From the NCBI GenBank assembly GCA_963693285.1, contig OY848917.1, forward strand, positions 14,570,192 through 14,634,191: a DNA stretch of 64,000 nt, given 5' to 3'. The stretch is from Xestospongia muta (Eukaryota > Porifera > Demospongiae > Haplosclerida > Petrosiidae). Position numbers and translations under genes: made by a program. Numbering within the stretch: position 1 is the stretch's first letter; each line of letters opens with the position of its first letter. Shown piece by piece: positions 21,925-35,329 of this stretch. The notes beneath the pieces were generated by a model. The model made no database searches. It saw only the letters and a program-made list of their open reading frames with translations, and was not told the DNA's origin.

Positions 21925-23280
21925 AGCGTCATCTAAAGGCTCAGAGAAACATTCATCACGAATCTAGCACTTAATTCTGCTTGGAAATTGAATGATACTA
22001 TTACTTACTCAGTTACAGCTTCACAGACGTGTCAATCAGAGTGCAAAGTACCCAGTAAACGACAGAGCTTTTTTTCCCTTTGATTGAAGAGAAATGCTGA
22101 GTCATCAAACAACAGTTTGTAATGTGCATCACGTGATGCCATCAATAATTTGACCACACCTTGTCCAATCTTAAATGTACATGTACATCCACTCTGCAGT
22201 ATAGATTTACACTGGGCACCACAGCGAGGTTAAGCACTTTAGTGCATTTTTATTGCTAATATGACTTAAAGTTATAACAGTAATGCAGTACAACTGAAAC
22301 TCTAACTTGTACAGTCTAATTGCATTCCATTTACAGTGAATTGTAAATGAATACAACTGTAACTAAGAAAACCAACTATAACCAACTGTTTTACAGTACT
22401 TCAATAACTATGTTTGATCAGCCAAGATTACAATCACAAATTATCTAATTGTAGTCATCTCAAAGGAATGGTTCTGAACAGTTTATATATATATATATAT
22501 ATACATACATATATGCATAGACATAATGTCTCACCTACTCATTACTCTCACTAACTAATCTAAACATGTACTTTCTTAATGTCTCTATTATACATAATAG
22601 TATAGTTTGAAAATTCACCGTAAATGGATATTAGTGACTGTAAAACCACACATAGACATAGTGTCTCATTAGCTCACATAGTCATTATCTTCACTATAAT
22701 ATTACTTAACAGTCAATTTGTAGTTTACAATTAGTACAATACCATGGAATCTATAATTCAAGTGAATTATACACTATATAATTTGTTGGTATGGTATATT
22801 AATTAACAATACAAGTAACAAATTACATAGTAATTAGTTCATATGAATTATGGATTCCATAATCTTCCATCTATGTAATAGTTATTAAAATAACATATTG
22901 ATTTTAAAGTGAGCTATAAAGTTACAATTGTATGCATGAATGATTTGCTGTTAGGTCATGTTCCCCCATATGTTTGAATTATAAAGGTAGAGAGGTTTAA
23001 CTTTAAACAACTGTTTGACAAGACATGGTACAATTAGTTCTTAGAGTAATTAGACATGGTACAATTAGTTCTTAGAGTAATTAGAGTAATTAGTTCACAT
23101 AAATTATGGATTCCGTAATGTTCCATCTATGTAATAGTTATTAAAATAACAATGATTTTCAAAGTGAGCTATAAAGTTACAATTGTATTCATGAATGATT
23201 TGCTGTTAGGTCATGTTCCCCCATATGTTTGAATTATGAAGGTAGAGAGGTTTAACTTTAAACAAATGTTTGAATTACGT

Positions 23281-23392
23281 AGTGTCTATTTGTCCAGCAG
23301 GAAATGTATACTTTGTTGTATAAAGGTTTAGGGGGTGGGGATCAGTTTAATACACAACAAAGTATACATTTCCTGCCGGACGAATAGACACT
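23281..23392. mobile_element. Small near-perfect foldback element
   Basis: Two 39-bp arms (23,281-23,319 and 23,354-23,392) with only two mismatches. The ends read AGTGTCTATT and AATAGACACT, and the 34-bp loop contains GGGGGTGGGG. It is absent from the homologous region before G1, so it inserted after the duplication. Confidence 0.8.
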
Positions 23393-23585
23393 GCCTTTAA
23401 ATTATAAATGTAGAGAGGTTTAACTTTAAACAACTGTTTGACAAGACATGGTACAATTAGTTCCTTTGATCAAACGTATTTGCTAATATGACTTAAAATT
23501 ACAACCAAGCAATAGAGGACAACTGAAACTCTAACTTGTCAACTATACTAACCTAGAAATCCCATATAACATTCCATCCATGATG

Positions 23586-23593
23586 TGACGTCA
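23586..23593 (+). promoter_or_regulatory. CRE/ATF-like palindrome upstream of G3
   Basis: TGACGTCA, 142 bp before the G3 start codon, exactly as in G1. Confidence 0.6.
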
Positions 23594-23734
23594 CGCATTC
23601 CTAGGCCTACAAATTATAAATTAGATAGGTACGTGTGTGTTTGTGTGAGTATTGATTGAGAGCTTTATTTTCTTGAGCTTGCACTAAAATACTACTGTAC
23701 TGAAGTGTCTATAACTTAACTTGGTCTTCAAACA

Positions 23735-26700
23735 ATGAAATCATACGTAGTAAGTTGTGTGCAATGATAATTTATTCTAAGTCGACGTATCTGTTTGCGA
23801 TAATATTATATTATATTTATTTATCAATAGATCTATTGTCTTTTTATGACACAACTCTCCATACTACATTCTCTGTGTGATGGTCTTGTTCTGTATGTCA
23901 AGTCTAATGAACAACAGAAATGTCCAAATAGTTCCATATGTCACACTCTACCTTTCTATTCTCAAAATGCTACATTCTTTTTTGTATCTAACACTACCTT
24001 TGTGTTCATGAAAGGTGAGCATAAACTTGAAAACAATGTAGTTGTTACTGGAGTTAATCAAATTGTATTTATGAGTATGTTTGCTTACAATCACAAAGAC
24101 AATGACAAACCAACTATCATTTGCAGTACAGTCACAGCTGGTCTACAATTTATTAACTCTTCTTATGTTAGAGTTGATGGTCTAGTAATTAATGTCACTT
24201 GTAGTTCTAGACCTGGTATTTCATTTTACAATGTCTCATCAGTTAACATATATCGATCTACAATACACAATCTATATAACTTGGGAATATTTATTACCAA
24301 TTCAGTCAATCTTACAATATCAGAATGTTCTTTTACTCGTGCTAATAATGATCTTGGTGTTGATAATGAGAGCAATCAATTGTTGTACAGTGTTTCCATT
24401 ATATCTAACAGTTTAGAGGAGGTACATTATAATATCAGTGACTCTGTCTTTGTTGGTAATCTACCTTCATTAGGTGGAGGTTTACATATTTATACTACTA
24501 ACACTAAGTATAGTGAAGTGACTATTAAAGGATGTAATTTCTCACATATAGTTGGTTGTCTTGATAGTGCAGCTAATATTACTGTTGTTAACAATAGTGA
24601 CTATGCTGATATCACTGTACTTGATTCTGTTTTTTATCGAAATTACCTTAATTGCTCAATTTTTACAAGTGAATTGCTAGGTGGTGGATTAAAAATAAAG
24701 CTTATTCAGATTGTTAACACAAACAGCACTAAAACATTGCATTATAATAAAGTTATCATACAAAATTCAATTTTCTCTAATAACTATGCCAATTATGGAG
24801 CTGGTGCTGGTATTTTAATTGATGTTATTGTAACCCCTTGTAAAGTTCTTGTCTCAAATTCAACTTTTACACAGAACATAGCAAGACATAGATGTGGTGG
24901 TTTGATAGTGGAAGCATCAGATGATATTCCAGAAAATGAACAAATTCATTTTATAAATATAGTAGGAAGTACTTTCTTTGGTAATCAAGCTGGAATAGAT
25001 GCCACTGGATTGTTATTATGGCCATGGTGGAATAGTAGCAGTCAGTTTCATGTATTTATCAATGGTTGTCATTTTGACTCAAATGGTCTTCTTGAAAATG
25101 CATATAATAGTCAGTCAGTAATGACATTATATTTTTTCAGTAATAAAGAGTCTACTAACTCATTTACAATTACCAACTGCTCCTTTATCAATAATAAAGG
25201 AGTGAGTTTATATCTGAGAACAGACGAGCAAGGATTGGTCGGTAAATTAAATGTATCAATTAACAATTGTTACTTTGGTCATAACATTGGAGGTGTATAT
25301 AGTACTCTAACAATGCGTTTAAATCCAGTATGTGCATCAGTTAATATATCTTACTGCCTTTTTGAAAATATCTCTGCTTTAAAAGATTCTATTGCTACTG
25401 CTTTAAGTATAATCTATTTTATTAAAAATTCTCAATGTTCTAATTTACACCTTTTGAATATAACTGTGAGAAATTCCAAATCAGGAAGAAATGCTATAGC
25501 TTTATCATGTTCAACTATAAGCCTTAATGTTAACATCAGTAATATTCAAGTATATGACAACAATATGACTGGTATTGGATGTGATCGTTGTGGACTACAT
25601 TTCAGTGGATACAACATTATAGCTAACAATACTACACCATATGTTGGAGGAGGTCTGGTAGTTAATAATAGTGGATATGCTTATACAGAGAAATATGGTT
25701 CAGTAATTTTTATCAACAATGTTGCTACTAAAGGAGGAGCTTTATACTCAGATACTAACATTCCATATATCATGACATTGTCATTGGTGTATTGTACCTT
25801 TTCTGAATTTAGAGCTCTTTTTCAAAATAATACTTCTACTATTACAGGAGACAACCTGTATGGAGGATTATTTTATAATTGTCTGTGGCCTACCACTGGT
25901 GTTTTAAGAACTCATGATGACTTTAAAGATGCAATAAATTGCAATATAACAGCACACATTAGTCTAAACTATACTAGTGTCTCCTCAGATCCTTTTGCTG
26001 TTTGTTTATGTCATCAAAATAATTCTATTAATTATTACACAAATGTCACCAATCTTATTGTTTATCCAGGTCAATTATTCACCATATCATTGATTACAGT
26101 AGGATACTGTGGTAGTTCTAGTCCAAGTACATTATATATATCATCATCACCTAATTTACAACTTATTGGTAACACTGATAATGACAAGACAAGTATTCAA
26201 TGTAAAGACTTTGTTTATAAAGCAATTCAATTGTTACCACATGTTTCACAAGGTACTGTCACATTCAATGTGCCTTCAACACCTTTTCCATTTTCTAAGT
26301 CATTGTCTTTAATGATTTCATTTTTAAATTGTCCTCCTGGTACAAAACTGGGGTCATCACATGAGTGTGTTTGTAATGACATTATCACAGCTCTCACATC
26401 TGATGTACAATGTAATGTATCATGGTGGCCACATCTTATACATAAACTTCCTGGTAATAATAATTGGTTAGGTTACAATGAAGAGTACAATTGTACAATT
26501 GCATACAAGAATTGTCCATTTGATTATTGTCAATCTTCTGAGATCTACTTCAATTTAGACAATGATACAGATCTTCAATGTAATCACAATAGAGTGGGTA
26601 TTCTTTGTGGTCAATGTCAGTCAGGACTCAGTCTTAAACTTGGTTCTAATGTATGTTCTAAATGTACTAACAGTTATCTTCTCTTACTGATTGTGTTTAT

Positions 26701-27856
26701 GTTCTCAGGAATATTACTAGTAGCATTACTAATAACACTGAACTTAACTGTATCAGTAGGTACTATCAATGGATTGCTGTTTTATGCTAACATTCTAAAA
26801 CTCAATGAACCAGTCTTCTTTCCCAATGGAAATATCATTATAGTTAGTCAATTCATATCATGGATCAATATGGACTTAGGTATTGAGGTATGCTTGTTTG
26901 ATGGATTAGATGGATATTGGAAAACATGGCTACAGTTTGTATTCCCATTTTATTTATGGAGTCTTGTAGCTGGTATTATTATCATATCTCGATGGTCTAC
27001 AAAGTTGTCCAATATGTTTGGTCGTAACATTGTTCCTGTTCTGGCAACACTTGTACTAATGTCATTTACTAAATTGTTACGAACTACAACAAATGCTTTG
27101 ATGATATCAAAACTACATTGTGGTAGTCATGAGTGGACAGTGTGGAGTGTAGATGGTAATATTAACTATGGAACTAGCAAACATTCCATATTAGTAGGAT
27201 TGTCTGTTGTGGTACTAGTATTATCAATAATATACTCTTGTTTAATCTTTTCTACTCAATGGTTACAACGATACAGTTATTTATGTTGTCGTAGTAGAAA
27301 TGATCCTGTATTAAAACTACTACCATTTATTGATGCATATACAGGTCCATACAAAGAGAGATATCGGTTCTGGACTGGTCTGTTGTTAATTGTTTGTTTA
27401 CTATTAACTGTTGTATTCATTTACACTTCAGGATCTCTACATGCTCTTAATAATTACATCATTGTTTTAGTTGAAGTGATCATATTGTATATCTTAAAAG
27501 ATAATGTTTATTGTAAAGGTCTATTATCTATCCTTGAGCAGTTATTTCACATCAACCTCTTTATACTTGCCCTCACTAACTCTTTTGTAAGTCAAAGCAC
27601 CTACAAAGCGTATGTATCATTCATAACTGCTACATCCATTGCAGTTTCTATGGTGGCATTTATTGTTACAATAGTTTGTCATTTGTACATCAAGATTAAA
27701 AGAATGCAGTGCTACAAACAGAAGCAAACAGCGGAGACATTACCATTTTTAAATAATTCAGAAAATAACACACAAGATGATGATGAACTATACTCTCCTA
27801 GTATAACAATAAGACGAAGAGAATCTTTGATATTTGATATTGTTATTGATAAATAG
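23735..27856 (+). CDS. G3: intact beta-helix multi-pass membrane protein, mosaic ectodomain
   Basis: Exon 1 at 23,735-23,749 encodes MKSYV; exon 2 is 23,831-27,856; about 1,346 residues in all. Same layout as G2: signal peptide, beta-helix-like ectodomain, CPPGT/CVCND and VGILCGQC stalk, 8-9 membrane segments with DAYTGPYKERYRFWTG, and tail ending FDIVIDK. One block (about 25,005-25,200, residues about 395-460) differs almost completely from the other copies (WPWWNSSSQFHVFING, SVMTLYFFSNKESTNSF), whereas the flanking sequence is nearly identical. The intron lacks the long TA run seen in G1, G2, G4 and G5. The 3' flank is unlike that of the other copies and carries no 2A/DEATH module. Confidence 0.85.
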
Positions 27857-27919
27857 AATCAATTAAATAATATATGTCTGATTGTTGAGTTTTGTTGTTA
27901 TTGTTTTATTAGAAATAAA

Positions 27920-28348
27920 TATTATTATTAGAATGTAAATTTATTGATTAAAACTATTACAGGTAAAAAGATCTAATTGGAAACAGTGAACTTATAAAGA
28001 TGTTCCTCTGTACACCATTACCACTGATATTTGAAACAGCAATGTTTTGATTTAAGAGTAAAGTTAAATTTCTCCTGATACTGGAACATGAGTAGGTGAC
28101 ATATGGTACATTAGTATGTACTGTTTATAGGTGACACATGAGAAAAACAAAATGAATGCCAAACACAGACCACTGCTTCTAAGTTATCACTAACACAACA
28201 TATGCAGGATTTTTGGATTTCAAATCTTCAAATGTATTTTCATATTCACTGAATTAAGTTAGCAACCTTGGAATGATGATGTTGTGTCATCGTCCAGCAA
28301 ACTTGATTAGGACAGGTTGGTCCTCTCCCTACCCTCTATACTAGTGAA
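27920..28348. other. Region between G3 and the DOMON-side duplication
   Basis: An AATAAA (27,914-27,919) just precedes it. I see no gene, and no similarity to the flanks of the other G copies beyond the first 60 bp or so after the G3 stop. Confidence 0.5.
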
Positions 28349-28610
28349 GTATTATTCACTGAGATAGAGGGTTTTGAGTAACTATTTGTATTTGAAATGA
28401 CAAATTAATGGAGGACAAGATATTGAACTATTGAACAAGACATCTGTTATTATGACTATGATCAATAGTACAATCATTGATAGGGTGACTATTTGCTGTA
28501 AATTGAAATACATTTACACTATACAAGTTATAAAGTTACAGTTGTACTACACGAATAGTCTGTTATTAGGCCATGTTCTTCCACATACTTTAGAATTATA
28601 AAAAATAAAT
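28349..28610. repeat. Duplicated DOMON upstream segment, copy 2
   Basis: Matches 19,706-19,965 and continues without interruption into the DOMON gene. The original arrangement is probably this one, because here no transposon interrupts it. Confidence 0.75.
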
Positions 28611-28825
28611 AACTTAAATGATACCGGGGTCTTCCGGTATGACTTGTAAAATATTCAAACGATAACATCCTTCCGGTAATGACTGAATGTGTGGCCATTT
28701 TTAAATATTTCCTCCATAGATTGATTGGACTGCTTATAACGTAGTCTATACTTCCTCTTGACATGCTATAACTGTAACGTCAAAGATTAAAGCTACGGTT
28801 TATATGCAAACATCAACATTTTAAG

Positions 28826-31673
28826 ATGCATTTTCTTCAAGTTATCGTGTTAGCTAGCCTAGTAATGTTTGCTAGTGCTCAATGCAGTGGGACTTGGTCA
28901 CCATCAGCTATGCCATCATATGTGTTAAGTTGGGAAGTGAGCAATGATGGACTCAGTGTGAGGTTCAATGTTACTGTTCCTACTACAACTAATACATGGG
29001 CTGCTGTAGGTTTCTCTGCAACTCCAAGTATGGTAAGTTACCTGCATGAGTACACTTGTCATGACCATTATAAATATATATCTTGATTAGTATATATAAA
29101 TGACCGAAAGAATTGTTCTGACTTTACTACATTTTGTTTACTTAATAAGTATCACTTTGCATACAAGTTTCTGTCTTTTGACTTAGTTTCATAATGTTAA
29201 CATACTTAATTTTATTTATAATTGTCTGTAATCATTTTCCATGACTTTTGTACTTTCTGTTACTGTATATAGTAAAATAGCCTTTTGCCCCATATTTTAA
29301 CACCTTAGTGTTGATTGAAATGTAAGTTTATATATCTAAGAGCTATAGTTTTTGTTTACCAACAGCCAAACTCGGACATTGCAATTGCAGCTGACGATGG
29401 AACTAATTCCTTTGTGGAAGACAGGTATAATTCAAATAACATTTACATTTTGGACTTGGTGTTATCTTTATTAGATTTGTTTCAACGACTAAAGTACAAC
29501 CTAGTAATGACATGATCCAAAGTTTCACAGAGACAGTTACCAATAGGATGAGTGGTGTCTTGTCTTTTGCTTTCACTCGTCTCATTAACAGTACTGATAT
29601 TAGTGGTGAAGATGTGAATCTAAATATTTGTCAGTATGTAATCTGGGCATTTGGAGGAACAGTCACTTTTGGAGCTCCTGTATCTCTTGGTTATCATGGA
29701 ATGAGTAGACGAGGTATTTTTTCTAATCAAATATGTCTTCAGCAGTGTGATCGTGCATCTGGTAAGTGAATAAATAGTTAGACAACTTCTTCATTCTTTG
29801 TTACATATCTTTATAGTTTTAAGGCCATTCATACATGATTGACTATCTTAGACTTGCATCCCAGTAATCTTGAATAGACATACATAAATGTCCTTATTTC
29901 TATTAAGTAGATGGCCTACATCTATGTGCATGCAGAAGGTTAACTTAACAGATTAGTAAAAGTGAATAGTCATAATTGTGTAATATTTCTTATAAAAAAT
30001 TTATACTGAATACATGTTATATATTACAAAAAACAATAGTATGTAATTGTACAATGTAACAGAGTCCATTCTAGCTTGTCATATTATTTTAAGTTTTAAG
30101 AAAATGGCATATATACACATATATATATATAGAGAGAGAGATAATTAGACTATTGTTATAATGGCAAACTATACAACTTGAAATACATACATTCAAATTG
30201 ACTAAACAGTCAATTCTGATAGTACCTTATAGGAATGAAAACAGTACACCATTTACTTCGTATGAAACCTATATAACCAAATATTGGCTAAATCAACCAA
30301 TCATTAATTTTTATAATGAAGTATACCTTGCATATGCATAAACTTTACCTAACTGATTAAAATATGACCATTCATAAGATGAAAATTCTGCATTTACAAT
30401 AATAACTTGCTATCTACTCTGTTAAAGTCTGTTACTATCACACCTATTAACATGACAACATAACAATCAACAGCCTAAAGCCCTAAAAGTGTCAGGTGAT
30501 TATATAATTATAACAATAGTATATTTGATTAGTGTAAGTGTCAATTGTTAATTGTTAATTACTTCATATCAAAGCTTAGCAATGTATACTGAATACATAT
30601 ATATGACACAAAATATTGATATAAATATCAATATTATGTATTGTATAATGCAACAGAGTACATTCTAGTTTGTTATATTATTTGAAGTTTTAGAATGACA
30701 TTATTGGGTGTTATAATTGGGTGGTTCACTGTGACTAATGATTCCAAACCACTAATTTGTTTATTTAATATATTATATATATGTCATAAGGCTTTCAATG
30801 CTATGTGTATAAATTATGTGCATAGTATTAAATGATAAACAATGTTGTTTCTATTAGATTATCAAGATTGATATTATGTTTATAAACCTGAAATCAAATC
30901 ATTTCATTTCTCAGTTTATTACAAGGAAGCAGGTAAATGAGCTTATATACCCTGATCTCTGGAATATGTATAAGTTATTTTATTGACCTAAAATGGAGTA
31001 ATATAGGATTGTCAATTAAGACATTGCATGTATATATTGCAACTATGGATTCAGTTGAAATTATCAAATTGACCACTAAATGTGTGAGGTTGATAAGTCA
31101 GTAGTAACCCATACCAATGTAACTGTCTTTTACAATACAATATGCACACAAGTTTATGAAATGTTTCTTAAAGTTTAAGACAGTAGCATTTTGTAAGGTT
31201 TAAGAATACTTATAAACATTATGGGGTACTTTTTTATCAATTAAGATTACTGTAATTATATAATATTATGCATGATATTTATAAACCTTAAATTAAGTGA
31301 TTTAATTAATCAGATCACTACAAACATAGTAGAAATATTATTTTAATTGGCATATATAAACATTGTTAAATGCGTCAGCTATTTTCTTACACTGACCTCT
31401 TCTTGCAAAACTCTTTAAATAATGGATGTCAGAGCAAACTATATCTTTCAATGGATAGGAACATTTCATTTCTTATGATTTTAGACATTGTATTTGATTC
31501 TATATAATAGAGCAATAAATATTATAATAATTATAAGCATTTCTTTTGTTTATACAGAGTGCAGTGCTTTACCAGGAACTAGTGCCTGTAATGAAGTATT
31601 CAGGAAAATAGCATGTGCTGATATTATGCGTCAAAATAATGGCAATATACCTCGTCCATGCTATGAACCATAG
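28826..31673 (+). CDS. Secreted DOMON-domain protein
   Basis: Four-exon model with matching phases: 28,826-29,032 (phase 0), 29,366-29,424, 29,475-29,761 (phase 1) and 31,558-31,673, giving 222 residues ending CYEP. A signal peptide cleaves near FASAQC. The DOMON domain spans about residues 22-160: SYVLSWEVSNDGLSVRFNVT, WAAVGFSATPSM, IAIAADDG, FAFTRLINSTDIS and QYVIWAFGG. DOMON is an immunoglobulin-like beta sandwich that can bind heme or sugars. Here no cytochrome b561 or monooxygenase partner follows; instead the C-terminal exon carries five Cys (about residues 186-219). Likely an extracellular ligand-binding or adhesive protein. The 1.8-kb last intron is repeat-rich. A truncated paralogue lies at 21,673. 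Confidence 0.8.
29990..31330. repeat. Degenerate direct repeats in the last DOMON intron
   Basis: A block with TACTGAATACAT, AACAGAGT(C/A)CATTCTAG and TTATTT(T/G)AAGTTTTA occurs near 29,998-30,100 and again near 30,585-30,700. A second pair with TTTATAAACCT(G/T)AAAT occurs near 30,860-30,910 and 31,270-31,310. There is a short AT/AG microsatellite at about 30,110-30,142. Confidence 0.55.
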
Positions 31674-32040
31674 TAAAAAGAACAAGACATTAATTATTAT
31701 AATTGCTTGGTTTAAATTTATCTACATTTATACATTTTAGGCCACAATCTTTTGTCAGTTATCGTAGTTTTTAACACCTTTATAACTTGCCCTTTTTAAT
31801 ATCAATTATTTCTACACATTGAGTAAAAAACACATGTAGCATTGATATCATGCAACAGCTAACCACTGCATGCATACTGGATCATTGAAAATGATCATGC
31901 AGTGCTATATTGTAATTCATTCATCCTTAGTTAAAAACTATCAATACAGGGCAAATATTGGCCAATATATAGCTGAACCTAAAGTAAAGGAAATCATACA
32001 TATATCACATGTTACATTGTATGTGTGTATTATCACTTGA
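31674..32040. other. Spacer after the DOMON gene
   Basis: No gene, repeat family or RNA recognised; AT-rich. Confidence 0.5.
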
Positions 32041-33010
32041 TTGTATGAAAAACGTTTTCTTACTTCTGTTCTCAATAACTCTTCATCATTTGACAACTGT
32101 ACTATTATTACTATCAATTGGGATCATCGTAATGTAGACATTAGAGTCCAGATATCTTACAACATACTGCTGATATATGATGATGTCAATAAGATGTCAT
32201 TACAAAATGTATCTATTAATGGAAATGAATACAAGCATGAAGATCAGGAACTATTTCATCATTGTTATACATATACCATATATGGTATAAATGAGCTGGG
32301 TGAAGGAGACCAACAATCATACCTTCTCTTTTCAAAGAGGTTAGTAAAATAGCTAATATGTGTGTTTATTTTATTATGTCATTTTACCTCCAAGACTTGA
32401 CAAAGAAAATGCTATATTTACTATTTTGTCCTATATAAATAATGAAGTCAACTCAATGTTTAATATATCAGTGAGTCTATCCAATAGTGGTAACTATATG
32501 ATTACCATAGGTACTGTAGATTATTCTGGAATGTTCATCTGAGCTCCAGCGAATATGCTACAGTCACTGTACAATGTGATGATGTAGTTATATTTGATAC
32601 AACATATCTGCTAGAGCATTCTATAACATAACAGATAATCTGTTAGGTCCTTCAACATCAACAGTGTAGTCTTTTTTTCTCTAGTAATAATGCTGAACAG
32701 AGTTATCCATTGATACATACCAATAAACAAAACATTTATTACAAAACAGTCCAAGTGAACTTACTGTACATATACAAGGTTGTATTGATAATCTCACAGC
32801 TGGTAATTATACAGACTATGTATATAATGTGAAGAATGGTATTATACCACTAACATCAATATTACCAGCTATAATAAGAGATATTGAATGTAATAACTGA
32901 TATATTACCAACAAATACAAGTGGGTTAATAACAAAGTATCTTCATTAATTTATTTACTTACTTATAGTTACAATAGTTATACCATCAATACTGGCAGTG
33001 TAATAACATC
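32041..33010 (+). pseudogene. Relic of an FN3-type membrane receptor
   Basis: First piece (32,044-32,342) reads like a fibronectin type III domain: ITINWDHRNVDIRVQISYN, then HCYTYTIYGINELGEGD, ending at a plausible donor. A second piece (about 32,395-32,560) contains FNISVSLSNSGNYMITIG but is out of frame with the next. A third (about 32,745-32,895) reads VHIQGCIDNLTAGNYTDYVY and PLTSILPAII. Near 32,970 a hydrophobic VTIVIPSILAV looks like the start of a membrane segment. Frameshifts and TAG/TAA codons (for example after the GPSTSTV stretch) break it. Probably the 3' half of a dead single-pass receptor. Confidence 0.55.
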
Positions 33011-33321
33011 TGTTTCATCTCATAATGATTTTAATTAGTTACACACATTTTAAAATACTCAAATCTTCAACAAAGTTACTAATATCTCTGGTGTCCTACT
33101 AATATTTACTTAGGCCATTGATATGACTTTCCTTCATCATTTGGTGTCCATTCAATCTAATATCAGAAAAACATTCTCCAACTCTAGATCTACCCACTAC
33201 ACATAAAATTGGAGCACCAGTTGATAAAATATTGAAAACCACACTGACACAGTTATGACATTAAAACAAATAAATAGGTCTCTAATATGTATGTACACAA
33301 ATAATTATGGTGTATGTCATG

Positions 33322-33516
33322 TTAATGAACTCCACCAATACGGGAGATGAGTGATGCAAGTTTCTGTCTTGGAGTCCGGATATATGTCAGGAGCGCCATG
33401 CTTGTCCAGCAACCTAGAGCTTTGATGGTTGAAGCTTCAACCCCTGCTTGTGTAGCCACTGTGGCTGTCCCAATCATCAAGGTATGTCCTGCATACAAGG
33501 ATTGGTCTAGACGCAA
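33322..33516 (-). pseudogene. Tyrosine recombinase C-terminal fragment
   Basis: Minus strand; 64 residues containing YAGHTLMIGTATVATQAGV, TIKALGCW and TYIRTPRQKLASL. This matches the C-terminal catalytic part of tyrosine recombinases in DIRS/Ngaro- or Crypton-type elements, where GHSxR, LGxW and a final Y are expected. The His and the Tyr are present, but the Arg of the GHSxR box is Met, so the fragment is inactive. No reverse transcriptase or other part is seen nearby. Confidence 0.65.
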
Positions 33517-33590
33517 CTATTGTAATATGCATTGAACAGCTGTTTTAAAGTTATAAAAAAATATTAATAAAATTTGCAACAGTTTATCTA

Positions 33591-34953
33591 GCAATGGATC
33601 AAGGAAGCAGCTCATCTTCCTCCATTAATCAAGAGCCACAGCCTATACATAAGGTAGCTAAGAAACCTGGGTAAGGGGTTAGATTGACATCATAAGCCAA
33701 ATATGTTATAGAAAAAGAAAGACAGTTCTTTGAGGAATCGTAGAACATACAGCAGAGGCTACAGGTGTATCAATAAGAAGTGTGTGCAACATTCATAGTG
33801 AATATATTTCTTGAGAAGGTAAAATACTGAGTCCTGTTAAATGATACATGACATCTAGGGTACTTGTAAATCCAGACTCTTTTAATTAAAAAGTAATACG
33901 ACGTACTTTTCATAGCTTTTACACACGACAATATCCTACATTGATTGCTTTTTAGCTAAATTAAAAGAGAATGGAGTTTTCGGAGGTGGTAGGTTTTGTC
34001 TATGGAAGGTTCTGCGAGAGTTGGGGTTTTCATACAAGAAAAGAGACAATAAACAATACATATATGAACAACGTAATATACTGGAACAAAGACATACGTA
34101 CTTGCAAACAATACGTAAACAGAAATGACAACATGACAATAATCTATACTGACGTAACATGAGTAAACACACATCACTGTAAAGAACATATATATTTGGG
34201 TAGACATCAATGGTAAAGGAGGATGAAAGGTGCCAAGTGGGAAAAGTCAACGATTGATTGTGGTTCATGCTGGTGGGATGGAAGGTTGGATTCCTCGTGC
34301 AGACTTGGTTTTTAGGTCTAGGACAAACTCAGCAGACTATCATGACAAAATGAACTCAGAACACAGAATGGTTTACACAACAGCTACTTCCAAACATTCC
34401 ACCTACATCTGTGATAGTTTTAGAGAATGTTTTGTACCATAACAAACAAAAGGACAAACCTCCAACAACTGCAAACAGAAAAGATGATATTAAAAGATGG
34501 TTAGAGGAACATAACACAGAATATGATGACAAGGACATTATAAAAAACATTACTAGAGAAAGTAAAACAACAGACCAGCACCTTTGTACCTTACTGATGT
34601 AGCAGCACATACATATGTACATACAGTTTTAAGGTTAACAGTAGCAAATTGTGAACTCAATCCAATAGAGTTAGCATGGGCTTCTGTGAAAGGCTAATTA
34701 TGTGGCTAAACGTAATAAGACATACAACTTACCAGAAATTGAACGGCTTACACCTGATGGGTTTAGATACACAACAACTGACATGTGGAGGAAATTTTGT
34801 AGACATGTTGTGGGTATAGAAAATGATTACTTTGAAAAAAACGGACTTATTGATGATACAATAGAAGAATTTATAATTGAACTTGGAGAAGATGATAGAG
34901 ACAATGATGATAACAATGACACTCATGATGACATGAAGCACTACAAAAACTAA
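33591..34953 (+). pseudogene. Frameshifted DDE_3-type (IS630/Tc1-mariner-like) transposase
   Basis: In order but across frames: an HTH-like piece with AEATGVSIRSVCNIHSEY (about 33,745-33,800); a second DNA-binding part with GGGRFCLWKVLRELGFSYKK (about 33,980-34,040); IYTDVT with the first Asp (about 34,143); RLIVVHAGGMEGWIP (from 34,245); LPNIPPTSVIVLEN, where the second catalytic Asp is Glu (about 34,390-34,425); CELNPIELAW with the final Glu (about 34,650); and a C-terminal part with YNLPEIERLTPDGF and FCRHVVGIENDYF (34,702-34,953), ending in an acidic DD/ND-rich tail. At least three frameshifts and internal stops. A dead DNA transposon; no terminal repeats were identified. Confidence 0.8.
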
Positions 34954-35172
34954 CAGAACCTACACAAACAATAAGTACTGATTTAAGGTGTAACTTAACA
35001 GAGGCTTTTAAAGTCTTTGATCAACGTTTTTACTTACTACCACTGCATAACTTTTGTAATTTTTTTGTTATCGAAGTTTGATTTCAGCAATACTTCTGTT
35101 TGTATTCATTCTCATACACAATAGTTATATTCAATTTATTTTACCTATCTATATGATTAAACCTTCAAGCGG
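34954..35172. other. Spacer between transposase relic and cassette A
   Basis: No gene seen. Similarity to cassettes B-D begins near 35,173 (GGCTGATAATTAAT), so the left edge of cassette A has been replaced: it lacks the C2H2 piece. Confidence 0.55.
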
Positions 35173-35329
35173 CTGATAATTAATTAAAGCTCCTCCTACT
35201 AATAATAAGTAATTAATAGTTATATAAAAGTTGTGATATTGACAATGGGACTTGTCTACACGAATTATTAAAAGTACACAAAGCTTTGGTCTTCAGAGAA
35301 TAATGTAATTAGTCTTTAAATTTGGGATT

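Larger units (their letters stand above)
21957..23734 (+). repeat. Type I upstream region of G3
   Basis: Collinear with 1-1,351 upstream of G1. It differs by an extra duplicated block (about 22,900-23,260, including repeated ACAATTAGTTCTTAGAGTAA) and an inserted inverted repeat at 23,281-23,392. Confidence 0.8.

Noticed and set aside
33322..35000. One composite transposon containing the recombinase fragment and the DDE transposase
   Set aside because: They lie on opposite strands, belong to unrelated mechanisms and show no shared termini, so they are kept as separate relics.
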